DNA of 64,000 nucleotides, taken from positions 24,682,234-24,746,233 of the forward strand of contig CM069456.1 in NCBI GenBank assembly GCA_035610835.1, in the 5' to 3' direction. This DNA is from Ophiura sarsii. Lineage: Eukaryota > Echinodermata > Ophiuroidea > Amphilepidida > Ophiuridae. A program made the position numbers and the translations under genes. Position 1 is the first letter of the stretch. Each line of letters starts with the position of its first letter. Below are positions 38,301 to 47,337 of this stretch, one piece after another. The notes under the pieces are model-generated. The model worked only from the letters and a program-made list of their open reading frames with translations. It searched no databases and was not told where the DNA came from.

Positions 38301-41300
38301 ACGGTGTTTGATCGACACATACTGCTTACATGTTAGAATAGCTATTTGCGCAAAGACAAGCCTTTCAGCAAATATTCTCTGTGTTATGTTTCGTATTGTT
38401 TTATGAATGATTTTGGCCGGAAAAATTGCGCTTGCTGATTGGTTGATAATGATGTCATGCTATATTAGGAGACGTCATCAGTACCAAGTGCTACCTTTAT
38501 ATGTCGTCGTCAATAGAATTAGGTGGAGCTAATCGTGTGTTACGATGACAACGGTGTTTGATCGACACATACTGCTTACACGTTAGAATAGCTATTTGCA
38601 CAAAGACGGCCTCGCTTCTTCGGTTTCTTAGGCGTCTTTGACAAAGACTACATGTCGCCCAACAATATATTAACCAACCTTTTGCAGAGCAGCAAAAAAA
38701 TAACAAAGATTTTCTCCACCAAACTTATGGCACAATAATAATTTATTGCAGGCAAGCCATTGTACTGAGGGATGCCAGTTGCTATGCAGTCAATATCCCC
38801 CATCATGCACTTGTGTCAACTCAACATATGGAAGAATATCTAAAGAGCACCAGATACCAGGTGGCTTTGGTGAGTTCATTAGGCTCGGGTGGGGGTTGAG
38901 CTGGGGTTGGTAGGTCTGCGGTGCCAATGATGTCTTTCAAACAAGAGGTACTACATCAATGTTTCAAGTCATTATTTATACCAATCTTTGACATTTAGAA
39001 TTTCCAACAGTTGATGCAAATTCCATATATCTTTCTCCCAGAGGGTTACAGGAGTTTCTCTAGTCTCAATATCACAATTTGAAGGGTGGTTTAAGGTCAC
39101 AGAATTATATATGTGATCGTTAAATATGTATACTGTCGCAGCGAAATGGTGCAGTTGTCGCTAAATGCATTTTGAGATATTGATGGAAATATGCATGGAA
39201 AAATAAAGAAAATAAAGAAATGGCACAGTAATTTGTCGTTATAAAATCAGAAATCCTATCTTAACCACAAAAGTGTTATTATGAAACATTCAAAAAAGCT
39301 CCATTTGTAATTTGTTATTGAGATCTGAACTATTTTTGAGAGAGATAACTGCGCCCTTTTGCTGTAGCTGTGACACATACAGTCCTCAAAATAAGTAGCT
39401 GACCAGGTAATAAATATACTCTTAACTCCAAAACTATAGCTTCTACATAAGAATATTAAATAAGAAAGTTGTAAACAAATTTCTCTTCTTTAACTTGATA
39501 CATTATTCATTAAAGGGGCATTGAGAGATATGTATGGGAGTGCGCCCTCAATTATCCTGGAAATCATTTTTTTTGCATCAAAGTAATACTTTTGGATTTG
39601 GGCTATGTTGATGATTATCTTTACGTTATTTGCTCATTTAGTATATCGATAATCTCTCAATGCCCCTTTAAGATCGGTTAATAATTAAGAACGCGACATT
39701 GAAAAGGATAGAACAAAGTGCAGTTTACATTTTAACACTAGGATTTGAACATGCGGGACAGTGTGACAGGGGTGTGTGTGTATGGGTTGCATTGATCAAT
39801 TGAGGCATCCCCAATCCCGTCTTACTATCGACCAGTGAGTTGTCGCTACCAGTTAATCAATAATCTGCCTGTTGCTAGTCCGCCACTGCGTGTAGACGAA
39901 CGAAATGTTGAACTGAAAAATGGACTTTGTTTTGGTTTAGGGCACATAACTGAGTAAATATTCATTCAATCTTCAGGTGTAATATCTCAAATTAAAGACA
40001 AGAAATTTCATTTCAACTTTATATGCTAATGTAGGAGTTATATATAGTTTTGGAGTTGAGAGCATATTTATTACCTGGTCATCAGTTACTTATTTTGAGG
40101 ACTGTACGTGTATGTGCCAAATAGGAGTGAATTACAAAAAAGGTCCTCTCTGTTGGACTCCATCATCAACATCAAGCTATGCGTTCTCTTTTTATTAATT
40201 TTTTGATTATTTCCTTATATATAGCAGGGTGAAAAACAATAAAATAAATTCATCGTTGCAGCATCTGTAACCCCATTTCTTTTTTACATAAATCCTAAAA
40301 CACATTTTAGACCAAAGTTTATGTAACATATTTGTTTTAATCTATTTATTACTAATTTGTTTTTAAATGCCTTATATATATATCACTAGGTGAGCGTTTT
40401 TGTGTATAACAGTATAGGAAATGTCGTATTTTTACCAAATTTTGATTTGACTACCCAAATACAATCGGTCATATCTCGAGTACTACATACCCAATGGCGA
40501 TCAAACAAAAACCTTCTGAAAGGGTAAATTCCACATATTCTTATCGCTACATTATCTCACTTTTGCCAGTGTGTCAAATTTGGCCAAATTCTCTGACTGA
40601 ACCCCCCTTAATAATATTTGATGCATTTAGATCCATGCTTCAATTAAATGCTACTTAAAATGCTACAGGATGAGTCAGAAAGAACAGGCACTTTTTAGCA
40701 AAAGCGCAAATTTCAGGCCTGTATATTGAAAACCACTGTTCGTGCCAAAAAGATCACATACTAGGCTATCATTCAAAAAATGATTTTTTTTAATTTGACC
40801 ATTGCGTCATAGTGTTACAACAATTTCAGTGGAACCCGGTATTTTAAAGCCAATCCACGGGATGGCAATAACACATCTAATGGCTAATTCAGAGATGCCA
40901 ATTGATGAGACTTGTGACAAACCTAAAAAGACATGTGAATGGTTAATTAAAAAATCTTAAATAGAAATGTGGAATTATGAGTAAGAAAAGGCCTGAATAT
41001 TATTTAAAAAAACCTGAAAAGAGGAATCTTAGCTGACTTAAGAAAGCAAGACTTATTAAGAATATATTTCAGAATGGCGTGATAATTCGACCATCCTGTG
41101 GATTGGCTTTAAAATTTGGGGGCTTAACTAAATTTAGTGTAACATGCATGATAACACAAAGGTCGATTTTTTAAATTCTTGTTCTGAATGAAAGCTGAAG
41201 TATGGGTCTTTTTAGCACTATTGGTTTTGAATATGCATGTCTACAATTTCTGTGATGCCTTGCGAAAAAAGTACCTGTTCATTCTGACCTATCCTGTAAG

Positions 41301-42453
41301 TCAACACATTTGTGCGACTCTAGCCCACGCATTCTCAACTGGCGGCGCGTGCGCCACTTGTGGCGCATCAAGGCATCCTAAGTGGCACGAGAGAGGTTAA
41401 AAAATATTAAAAAATCATATCATGATATAGCCAGATTTCATAGGCCTACTAACATCAACCACTGAACGGCTTCAAGAATAAACTTGCCCCTCCACCACCC
41501 TGAGCCCTTTTCCTCTGAAAAATAACTTGAATTGTAAATTCTAAAAAAATATGACAAACGAGAGGCGTTTAAGTCAGTGAAAAAACCAAAAAAATAGGAG
41601 CTTCAGGGGGCGCTGCCCCCTGGACCACCGCTGGGGCTTCGCCCCTGGACCCCAAGTGGAGCTTCAACAAGTTGGTTACTAAAATGTGGAGCATCAGTAA
41701 ATCTAGTTGAGAAAGCCTTCTCTAGCCACTGAGAACAAAATACATAATTGTCTGCACTTGACCTTGAGTAACTCTTTTAAACTTTCTAAGTTGTATTGCA
41801 TCACTTTCAATTAATATCATCCCAAATTTAAGTAGCATTTTTACAGGTAATTTGATGTTATCACCATTTCATTTCCTTCTTAAGATATTTTCCTACAGAC
41901 ATAGTGTGGGATGCAATGTCTTGTCTTGATAAAAATAAATAATTAAGATTAATGTTTTTTGTCAGAAAATTCTATTTTTGGTTCAACATTACATATATCA
42001 TTGACATTTTCAGAAAAATGACCTTTCATTGAAGGACGTTATTTCATTTCCAGAATCATCAAGTCAACTGCCTAGAAATCCTAGTGTTGGTTTTTATGAA
42101 AAAGTAGACCAACAAAAAAAGTTAGAAAATAAAATAATATCAACAATTTATGCATTAAAATAAGTACAAACATGCCTTGTATTGGTTCAGTAATCCTTGA
42201 GTTTCAGACCATGAAAATTGGGAAAGGTTTCTGAAAAATCTGTTTTGTATCGTAGGTAAAACCAATAGCCGCGTGGAAAGTATTAAACAGTGTTTTGTTT
42301 GCCACCTTATCACTAGCAATAATTATGTTGTAGGTAACCCTTATTTTGATCTTATTCTCCCTCTAGGTTGTGATTGAAGAACTACTCAATATCTGGTCAG
42401 AAGAGGAGCAAGAAGCCTACATAAGCAATAGAATCACACTCACAACTAAGTGA
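24753..42453 (+). CDS. FAST kinase domain-containing (FASTKD) family protein, six coding exons
   Basis: FASTK-family proteins act in mitochondria, binding mitochondrial RNAs and controlling their processing and stability. Exons 24753-26340, 27070-27190, 29645-29775, 37471-37498, 38752-38869 and 42367-42453 join in frame with GT/AG at every intron and give 690 residues and a TGA stop, within the usual family range. Residues 1 to about 60 are rich in Arg, Ser and His with few acids, like a mitochondrial presequence. Residues about 150-530 are helical, with a FAST_1-like part near 400-480. The joined exon 3/4 product contains GLGYTIDFVIDNGES, the FAST_2 end pattern, followed by a RAP domain (about 623-690: RQAIVLRDASCYAVN, then EELLNIWSEEEQEAYISNRI). 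Which paralogue (FASTKD1-5) is not clear. Exon joins are my inference; no transcript was available. Confidence 0.85.
26341..27069 (+). other. FASTKD intron 1
   Basis: GTAAGTC donor at 26341 and TTATTACAG acceptor ending 27069. AT-rich; nothing else recognised inside. Confidence 0.75.
27070..27190 (+). CDS. FASTKD coding exon 2
   Basis: The acceptor TTATTACAG and donor AAG/GTAATA frame 121 bases. Joined in phase 1 it encodes 40 residues including SIMVANLRKLHQ and LQSLERIQHHID, helical and consistent with the region before FAST_2. Confidence 0.8.
27290..28080. mobile_element. Foldback element in FASTKD intron 2
   Basis: Arm 27293-27368 (GGGGTCAATAAAAGTAAGTC, then AAAATTTGATCAC) is an inverted match to 28000-28078 (GTGATCAAATTTTAGG, then GGGACTTACTTTT). 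TACAGTGTGTCCCAAA at 27219 resembles the TACAGGGTGTCCC ends seen elsewhere in the window and may be the true left tip. I cannot see the matching right tip, so the outer limits are uncertain. Confidence 0.55.
27345..27708. repeat. Diverged tandem duplication, ~185 bp
   Basis: 27345-27530 and 27531-27708 share the order CGTTTTGARAGATTGAAA, CTTGGCTACMCA, TTTCAATATCAT, CTTTTCCCAAAA and GTGGCACTTTTCAA with many substitutions. An old two-copy duplication inside the foldback element. Confidence 0.65.
28706..28764 (-). other. tRNA-like SINE head, unit 1
   Basis: On the minus strand: A box TGGCCCAATGG, anticodon-type stem GTTGC/GCAAC, B box GGTTCGACTCC. This copy lacks the sequence beyond GGCCC because of the unit-1 deletion. 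The base at position 33 is A instead of T and the acceptor arms do not pair, so it is not a working tRNA. Confidence 0.6.
28894..28967 (-). other. tRNA-like SINE head, unit 2
   Basis: Same A and B boxes as its neighbours with intact flanks. A TTTT lies 13 bases past the T arm on the transcribed strand and would end a short polymerase III transcript. Confidence 0.6.
29205..29277 (-). other. tRNA-like SINE head, unit 3
   Basis: Near-identical to unit 2; the sequence following the B box reads GGGCGAGATAGTTTTCC instead of GGGAGAGATCGTTTTCC. Confidence 0.6.
29645..29775 (+). CDS. FASTKD coding exon 3 (start of FAST_2-like region)
   Basis: Acceptor ATTTGCAG at 29644 and donor ATAG/GTAAG at 29776. 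It encodes LSPNVASVSYKRARHIVKK and QNVDVGLGYTI, the lead-in to the conserved GYTIDF motif completed by exon 4. Confidence 0.85.
29866..30199. mobile_element. MITE with AGGTTTGTCTCAAAG ends
   Basis: AGGTTTGTCTCAAAG at the left is the exact reverse complement of CTTTGAGACAAACCT at the right. The interior is T-rich and non-coding. Its right end plus flank (CCAATGCGCAAGCAAGC, then TTTGTTTGGCC) matches a fragment at 58508-58600, so the family is dispersed. Confidence 0.75.
30233..31091. mobile_element. Foldback element GGGACCGTTCATTATTTATG, TAA target duplication
   Basis: Left GGGACCGTTCATTATTTATG and right CATAAATAATGAACGGTCCC are exact inverted repeats, continuing into G-rich GGTGGAGGGGGG and its complement. 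TAA flanks both sides (30230-30232, 31092-31094), as in PIF/Harbinger-derived MITEs. G-rich runs GGGGGGGTCATGTAA recur three or four times near the ends. No transposase frame is present. Confidence 0.85.
31311..32159. repeat. Dispersed repeat rich in AGGTCA half-sites, ATCCCCCTGG ends
   Basis: The ends ATCCCCCTGG and CCAGGGGGAT are inverted. The interior from about 31530 to 32110 is a ~120-bp tandem repeat of about five diverged copies with AGGTCATCTGAGGTCAAAGG and AACTTGGAGAMAAGAAACAT. I count about 23 AGGTCA hexamers. Five of them form AGGTCAAAGGTCA (31549, 31675, 31790, 31941, 32019), the direct-repeat-1 site bound by HNF4, COUP-TF and RXR-type nuclear receptors. Whether any receptor uses these sites here is unknown. 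Confidence 0.75.
32160..32620. other. FASTKD intron 3 segment, nothing recognised
   Basis: No repeat or gene signal that I can support; a 66-codon open frame at 32283 has no recognisable motif. Confidence 0.5.
33064..33135 (+). tRNA. tRNA-like head 1 of 6, positional anticodon AGA
   Basis: Folds as a cloverleaf: acceptor TTATCGG/CCGGTGA (seven pairs, two G-U), D stem GCCT/AGGC, anticodon arm CCCGT-CTAGAGA-TCGGG with a T-T mismatch at 31-39, T arm CGGGG-TTCAAAT-CCCCG. A box is TGGCCTAGTGG, B box GGTTCAAATCC. A T5 terminator follows at 33148-33152. AGA would mean serine, but serine tRNAs have a long variable arm and this has four bases, so a tRNA-derived repeat is more likely than a working tRNA. 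Confidence 0.45.
33418..33489 (+). tRNA. tRNA-like head 2 of 6
   Basis: Identical to head 1, 354 bases downstream. Confidence 0.45.
33772..33843 (+). tRNA. tRNA-like head 3 of 6
   Basis: Identical to head 1; same downstream T5. Confidence 0.45.
34126..34197 (+). tRNA. tRNA-like head 4 of 6
   Basis: Identical to head 1. Confidence 0.45.
34480..34551 (+). tRNA. tRNA-like head 5 of 6
   Basis: Identical to head 1. Confidence 0.45.
34834..34905 (+). tRNA. tRNA-like head 6 of 6
   Basis: Identical to head 1; its unit is cut off after the AT-rich stretch at 35046. Confidence 0.45.
36235..36332 (+). repeat. Three copies of a ~32-bp AT-rich motif
   Basis: CTTTTCCTATTAAAATTG, CTTTTCCTAATGAAATTG and CTTTTCCTATTAAAATTG, each followed by TTTATT-like sequence. 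Low complexity. Confidence 0.6.
36371..36627. mobile_element. Foldback MITE, CAGCCCTTTTATGGCAAAAG ends
   Basis: About 65-base arms (36371-36436 and 36562-36627) are inverted copies, tips CAGCCCTTTTATGGCAAAAG and CTTTTGCCATAAAAGGGCTG. No coding capacity and no clear target duplication. Confidence 0.75.
37471..37498 (+). CDS. FASTKD coding exon 4, a 28-base microexon
   Basis: TTTTGTTACAG precedes and GTATGAG follows. The 28 bases supply DFVIDNGES, completing GYTIDF...NG of the FAST_2 end and restoring frame to exon 5. Skipping it would shift frame and remove the RAP domain. Confidence 0.8.
37592..37940. mobile_element. Long hairpin in intron 4 (arms ~142 bp, loop ~63 bp)
   Basis: 37592-37733 and 37797-37940 are inverted copies with few differences (GTACAAATCCAATTATCTAC against GTAGATAATTGGATTTGTAC; CACTTGTTTTCCCCGCG against CGCGGGAAAACAAGTG). 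AAGTTGTTTCAT occurs at 37545 and 37939, but the left copy lies 35 bases outside the arm. Either an inverted duplication or a foldback MITE. Confidence 0.75.
38108..38607. repeat. Direct tandem duplication, 250-bp period
   Basis: 38108-38357 and 38358-38607 are almost identical, from AAGCCTTTCAGCAAATATTC to GCTATTTGCRCAAAGAC, with a handful of transitions. Ends 144 bases before exon 5. A 69-codon minus-strand frame across it is not convincing. Confidence 0.9.
38752..38869 (+). CDS. FASTKD coding exon 5 (first half of RAP domain)
   Basis: Acceptor TTTATTGCAG and donor TTTG/GTGAG. It encodes QAIVLRDASCYAVNIPHH and MEEYLKSTRYQVAL, matching the start of a RAP domain (a variable region, then hydrophobic strands and a YxV step). 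Leaves phase 0. Confidence 0.85.
38870..39377. other. FASTKD intron 5, first segment
   Basis: No gene or repeat that I can support. Confidence 0.5.
39380..40104. mobile_element. Tc1/mariner-type MITE, CAGTCCTCAAAATAAGTA ends
   Basis: TA-CAGTCCTCAAAATAAGTA at the left pairs with ACTTATTTTGAGGACTG-TA at the right, and the arms continue through CCAGGTAATAAATATRCTCT. CAGT...CTCAAAA is a Tc1-like tip. It is interrupted by a TTAA-flanked insert at 39514. Confidence 0.8.
39514..39667. mobile_element. 154-bp TTAA-flanked MITE nested in the Tc1-type element
   Basis: AGGGGCATTGAGAGAT and ATCTCTCAATGCCCCT are exact inverted ends, with TTAA at 39510-39513 and 39668-39671. Distinct tip from the AGGGACA elements but the same target. 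Confidence 0.85.
40105..40665. other. FASTKD intron 5, middle segment
   Basis: AT-rich, nothing recognised. Confidence 0.5.
40666..41296. mobile_element. Foldback MITE, CAGGATGAGTCAGAAAGAAC ends
   Basis: Flanked by TA (40664-40665, 41297-41298). CAGGATGAGTCAGAAAGAAC pairs imperfectly with GTTCATTCTGACCTATCCTG, and the arms extend about 200 bases to AAAGCCAATCCACGGGATGG and CCATCCTGTGGATTGGCTTT. No transposase frame; a 70-codon frame at 41188 crosses its edge by chance. Confidence 0.8.
41299..42164. other. FASTKD intron 5, last segment
   Basis: CATTCTCAACTGGCGGCGCG near 41331 resembles a hAT-element tip but has no partner that I can find. 41605-41660 has two GC-rich hairpins (GGGGGCGCTGCCCCC; GGGGCTTCGCCCC) in a motif of the kind common in invertebrate repeats. 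Otherwise unremarkable. Confidence 0.4.
42165..42283 (-). mobile_element. MITE family X fragment (half element)
   Basis: The reverse complement matches the left half of family X: tip CTTTCCACGCGGC, then AAACAGATTTTTCAGAAACC and CAAGGATTACTGAACCAATA. The other half is missing. The tip is 83 bases before exon 6. Confidence 0.75.
42367..42453 (+). CDS. FASTKD coding exon 6 (end of RAP domain and stop)
   Basis: Acceptor CCCTCTAG; 28 codons VVIEELLNIWSEEEQEAYIS... ending ACTAAG TGA. The hydrophobic-then-W-then-EEE...Y pattern is the usual RAP terminus. No AATAAA follows within 450 bases; ATTAAA occurs near 42536, and the first AATAAA (42957) lies inside a MITE. Confidence 0.8.
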   Translation, partial: VVIEELLNIWSEEEQEAYISNRITLTTK

Positions 42454-42912
42454 GTTCTGTACAAAGTAAGATGCGGAGGGAAATACTTGCATCAATACTA
42501 GAGTCGGAAATAGGATTGCAACCAATTTGGTTATTATTAAACTGAATGTGAAGCATATATAAGTGAATATTAACTTTACTTGTTAAGTGGTTCTACCTGC
42601 CTGGCAAAATTGCAGGGTTTGCGCTACAAGGGGTTTCGTTGTCATGGACAATTTTTTGGCAGCCAGGCTCCTCGAAGATTAATGTATGTGCAGTTTTAGG
42701 ATCCAATTTTAGATGCAAATTTCCTGCTTTATTTTGACACTGTGATTTGAGTTGGCGCTAACACTACAAAGTTCAGTACCTGAGTGGATAATTTGGTGAA
42801 TGGAAGGACCATCACATCAAGCCGTAGGAGGTACATCACTGCACCCTATTCATGTGATGTTAATCGCCATTTCTAGTGTACCATGAGGATGAATGATTAA
42901 GACCCTGTTTAT
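42454..42912. other. Presumed 3' UTR and downstream sequence
   Basis: Probable 3' UTR of the FASTKD gene, end undetermined. No repeat recognised. Confidence 0.4.
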
Positions 42913-43378
42913 TAGGGACACACAGTGATGTGTTGGAGGCTGCGCTCTCAATTTTGAATAAAACTGAGATTTGCACATTTTTACAATTGTATTACAATGC
43001 ATAATGAACTTATACTTGTAAGGATTAAGAAAAATCGGACCTCTTTGGGACCTCTTTGTTTAACAAAACATCAATTCAAATATTCTGATCTACGGCTTAG
43101 ATCAGAATTTCACACTAGTAGTTGGGGAGCATAGAGGTTTTCCGGTCCCGGTGGAGGCTGACGCAGGGAGGTATATATCAAAACGTTCTTTGAAGTTGGT
43201 AAAATTAAAACCTCTATAAACAGTCACAATATACATATGCTGGGCATAAAGGCTGCTTTCGTGATTTCATGAGTAGAAACAGCAAAAATGACCATTATTA
43301 ATGTTCATCTTGAATTCTGAAGTAAATTATATAAAAAAATAATTCTTCAACAATACTGCGTATCCCTTTAATGAGCTG
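42913..43378. mobile_element. Diverged TTAA-type MITE, relative of 22488-22875
   Basis: Colinear with the reverse complement of the 22488 element: GATGTGTTGGAGGC, CTCAATTTTGAATAAAACTG, ACTTRYACYTRTAAGGATTA, TTCATCTTGAATTCTGAAG and a right tip TATCCCTTTAA. The left tip has decayed to TTAGGGACAC. Confidence 0.75.
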
Positions 43379-44040
43379 ATCAGTACACAGATCATTCAGT
43401 ATTCACATTAAGCACCTCTTGTAGGAGCCATATGTATAAATAGTGAAGGGTTAAGTCTAGTATAGAATGAGCACCAAGATGTGGGGGACATGGGGAAAGG
43501 TTCGGACACTAAGTAAATATGAGATTACAGGGATGCGCTACCAAATAGAATCGATTTTAAATGGTTTGTTAAACCTAACCCCCTTTTGAAACCCCTCTGA
43601 TCAATCTATTGGTCTAATTTCTATTTTGTATCCAAATTTTTCTTCAAAAAATTGACTTCACTTGTCAGGTTTGGGGAACATTGTGGCTCTTATGTAATTA
43701 ATAGGCCCCTTTTTCTTCAAAAATGGGTACATTTTAAGGACAAAAAACCCAAAATCAACTGAGGTACCAATGACTTTTAGAGTGAAGGCCATGGCTTAGG
43801 CGTAGGCATCATTTGTATGAATAAATATATAACAAACGATGCGCTACCTTTGATTAACATGAAAAGAGGGAGTTGCAAAATCAGTCCGCTGTGCTCCAGA
43901 GTAAAAGCTGAGACCATAATAACTAATTAAATAGGGGATTGAAAGCAAAGCAAAGCGCCCATTCGTACCTGCTATGTGCAGGGATCCAGGTCTGATGCGG
44001 CATTTAACTTTAACTCTTAGGTCAGCATGCACAAAACAAC
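43379..44040. other. Intergenic, nothing recognised
   Basis: No supported gene or repeat. Confidence 0.5.
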
Positions 44041-44045
44041 TTAGG

Positions 44046-44212
44046 CCAGGTCTAACTTTAAACCTGGTTTAAATGAAGACTAGTCCTCCCAGCAGAAAGG
44101 ATATTTATATGCTTTGATGAGCTCATTCTAGATTATTAATGAGCATACAGCATATATAAAAAGAAGGAGTATTATTCATTTAGACCAGGTCTCAAGTTAG
44201 ACCTGGTGTAGA
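44046..44212. repeat. Two copies of a palindromic CCAGGTCTAACTT motif
   Basis: CCAGGTCTAACTTTAAACCTGG and ACCAGGTCTCAAGTTAGACC (continuing TGGT) are each self-complementary and stand about 140 bases apart, followed by AGACTAGTCCTCCCAG and ATATAGTCCCCTGG respectively. Possibly ends of a small foldback. Confidence 0.5.
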
Positions 44213-44256
44213 AGGAAATATAGTCCCCTGGAGCTATTAGTCCAGCCTGTACAGTA

Positions 44257-44490
44257 AAGTATAGGGCACTCATCTCTACATGTAACACTAGTTTCATGTA
44301 TGTATATGGATGCCGGACTATATCGGCCGTTAACACATCGTGCACCGCCATGATCTTGTTCAATTTTCCCGGGAACGAGGCAATATTATTTGGCGTAATG
44401 GAGTCATTCATGAGTATAGGGCACTCATCTCTACATGCAACACTAGTTTCACGTTTCATTCCGTGTATGTATATGGATTCCGGACTATAG
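44257..44490. repeat. Imperfect direct duplication, ~157-bp offset
   Basis: AGTATAGGGCACTCATCTCT continuing ACATGYAACACTAGTTTCA occurs at about 44258 and 44415. Each copy is followed by TATGTATATGGATKCCGGAC. Confidence 0.75.
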
Positions 44491-44579
44491 CTACTGGGGA
44501 CTATGGCTCCTTTCACACTGGTCCAACTTGCTTTGTGTGTACTGACCTTAGACTTCTACACCAATGACAAAGTGTTATT

Positions 44580-45590
44580 TTCCATTGTCCTGTTTAAAAT
44601 TGTGAACATTAATGTGAGAACAATGCAAATGTTGCTATTTCTGTCAAGTTCCACAGTGACCAATTTGTAGGAGTATCTGTGCAATGCTTATACGTAATTA
44701 TGCCAGATTAAACAATTTGCATCATAATGGGGTCTAGAGATAAAGTGGCTTCTATTCTGGAATCCAGCATACTGGTTTTGCACCAGTTTATATTTCAAAA
44801 TGTAATCTTGGAATTTTGATAAAGCAATATAAAGGTTGTATTCATTGCATACATTAACAAATTATCCTGGTGCACTGAATTTGTAAGAAGCTCTTCAAAT
44901 TGTTATTTTAATATCGTAATTGATAACATATGCTGAAAAATATATGTGAACATTATATCTCTTATGTTGAGAAACAGTTATATGTTTTCATGAATTTATG
45001 AATATCAATAAACATGAACTGAAATCAAATTAATGAATAAGTAGATCATGAATGCCTCACTTTCTTATACATATCTCCTATTTTTTTCCCTCTGGTGTGT
45101 AGTGGTTCGCATTTTAGTTTAGTGTGACATTATAATGCCCACTTAAAGCTTTATGCACTTATCAATTGCAACCCTGGTCCCAGGGTGACCCAATACATGG
45201 CTGGGACTGTACGTGGACGTACAAAAACCGTTGCAGGGACAAAGCGGGGACATTCATTAAAGTTGAAATGAGTCGGGGAAGTTATAACCTTGCGACTATT
45301 GTGAGTTATATCATATGTTCAAATAAGAACAAAGGTTAAAGACTGGTTAATCTATAAATAAGACTTGGTTCTTTCCAATTTCTAAAATGTTCTATGGTTG
45401 TAGTTGGGCGTGACACACTTATGTCTGTTGGGGCTCGGGACTAAAGCTGGGGCGTACACTTTGTGCCAACTAAGGGGCCCTACACGACTGTACCGGGGAC
45501 GTCACAATCACATTGGCAATTTGTACGTCCCGGACAAAATCCACGCTAGTCCCGGGGCAGGGGTTGAAATTGATAAGGGCATTAGTGACC
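44580..45590. other. Intergenic, nothing recognised
   Basis: A 113-codon frame at 45404-45745 has no motif I know and runs into the foldback at 45594, so I do not call it a gene. Related G-rich phrases (GGGACTGTACGTGGACGTAC; ACCGGGGACGTCACAATC) hint at an old duplication. Confidence 0.45.
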
Positions 45591-45593
45591 ATA

Positions 45594-45797
45594 CAGTAAT
45601 ATTGAAAATTGGGGATGTAGTCCAGAGCATGAGGAGGAACAGGCTTATGATCAGAGGGGTTACGGGGTATGACCCCACCCATGAAATGACAAGCTCTATG
45701 TATATTAACAAAAATAGACGGTTATGCCTCCCCCATGATCATTAGCCTGTCCCTCCTCATGCCCTAGAGTACATCCCCCAATCTTCAATTTATACTG
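45594..45797. mobile_element. 204-bp foldback MITE, CAGTAATATTGAAAATTGGG ends
   Basis: TA flanks both ends (45592-45593, 45798-45799). The arms pair through GGGATGTAGTCCAGAGCATG / CATGCCCTAGAGTACATCCC and AGGAACAGGCTTATGATCA / TGATCATTAGCCTGTCCCT. Confidence 0.8.
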
Positions 45798-45799
45798 TA

Positions 45800-46620
45800 C
45801 GGTCGCTAAAGCTGTACTAAGCCTGCAAGATAGTGTTTGCTATAAGATGTATCATATCGAAGGTTGAGCACCAGAAGGCCGTAACTCAATTTTTGGGCAA
45901 ATTTATAGTTTGGTACAAAAATAATCCATATAACATAGATTTTCAGAACTATGAAGAGATAAACACTCTTGACTACAATTATAGTTTTAAGTTGGGTGCT
46001 ACAGTGTATTGTAATGAGTCCCAAATAATTATTTGAAAGTTGATTATCTCAAAAAAGCATTTGTTGTGATCTGTGGATTGTTGTTGGCCTTTCACAATAC
46101 TTTTTTCGTCAAACAAGGGGACATTGTTGGCTTCCGACCATTTCCTTCAAGGTTTTTAACTGAGTGGAACGTCTTGTTCTTCCTAATTATTATGCTTTGT
46201 ATGGTCATGGACTTATCTAATAAGTCCATGGTATGGTGGAATCTGGCACTTGGAAATTGCTTCGAAATAGCTTTGAAGCCTCTCCCCTATTTGTGAACAT
46301 TCACAATATGCACACACAAAGGTCCTCACTGAGTTCTTTGGTCTTATTCGCCATGCTGACATTGTATGCACACATCATGGAATAATTGCATGACAATATA
46401 AAAGCCTATCACACAATACTGAAAAACGTTTGGAATGTCAACAACATGTGTATTATCACAAAAAATGGCCTCAATCCTGAGATTTGGTATGGGGTATGAA
46501 TACATTTTGGACAGGCATAAAAACACAATTCTTGCTCAATTCGATTGTTATGCAAAAAATGTTGAGCCCAAATATATTGATTTGTACTTGGCAACTAACT
46601 GTCTTCTGTGTAAAGCAGTG
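45800..46620. other. Intergenic, nothing recognised
   Basis: Several overlapping frames of 60 to 100 codons on both strands, none with a recognisable motif or consistent coding signal. Confidence 0.45.
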
Positions 46621-46630
46621 GCCTAACCAG

Positions 46631-46681
46631 CTTTTTTTTTGGGGGGGGGGGGGGGGGGCTGGAGCCCCCCCCCCCCCCCCC
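46631..46681. repeat. Homopolymer hairpin: 18 G, 6-base loop, 17 C
   Basis: T9, then G18, CTGGAG, then C17: a nearly pure G-C hairpin. Further C-rich runs follow to 46790. Fits the eroded tip of a dispersed repeat with a poly-G near its end; base counts in such runs are often unreliable. Confidence 0.7.
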
Positions 46682-46799
46682 GCTTTCCCCCCAAATGAAA
46701 TCAATCGGTGTGGGTGTGGAATGGAGCCCTCATTGGAGCCCCCCACCCCCATTTCAAGTCACTGCCCCTTCTTGCCCCCCCCCCAATGAAAAAGTCTAG

Positions 46800-47337
46800 T
46801 TACACAACTGGTGTAAAGCGAATGTTCCACCACTCCAGCTGGTATAGATGTATGAGAAAAATGCAAAAAGCTTATATTTTTCAAAGGGTATGAACAATTG
46901 TGGGCTTAACTGTATGTACGATTTATGATCAGAAATGTAAATCTGCAAGAAAATCTGCTTCCAATTTTTCAAGGATTGAGGGCGTTACCTGGAAAAGATC
47001 ACATAATATACCTTTATTCAAAAAAGAGTGGACTAAATTCAGATCCCATGCTAAATTAGACAATGATTAGACTAAGTTAGACTATTATAGGCAGTTCCCA
47101 TCCAATAATTTGAGCAAATGCTATTTGCCATATAATCATTCTCTATTTCATTTATAAATCCTTTCATTGATTCTAAGATCTTTTCTTCCACGTCCATTAC
47201 CTCAACTTGTTAATGATAAGTACCGCTAACAATTAACATTTAAATTGTATTCATGGATATTTTGTATCAAATACGTACGATATTCTTTTACGTCAATTGG
47301 AATGGAACAATACCACAAAGGATCACCAATGCGTTAA
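46800..47337. other. Intergenic, nothing recognised
   Basis: No supported feature. Confidence 0.5.

Noticed and set aside
41605..41660. GC-rich double hairpin as a transcription terminator
   Set aside because: Eukaryotic context; the motif looks like part of a dispersed repeat.
45404..45745. 113-codon plus frame
   Set aside because: No known motif and it runs into a foldback MITE; competing frames on the other strand are as long relative to chance.
46033..46296. 87-codon hydrophobic frame that could look like a membrane protein
   Set aside because: T-rich DNA gives Phe/Leu-rich translations; no start context or family pattern.
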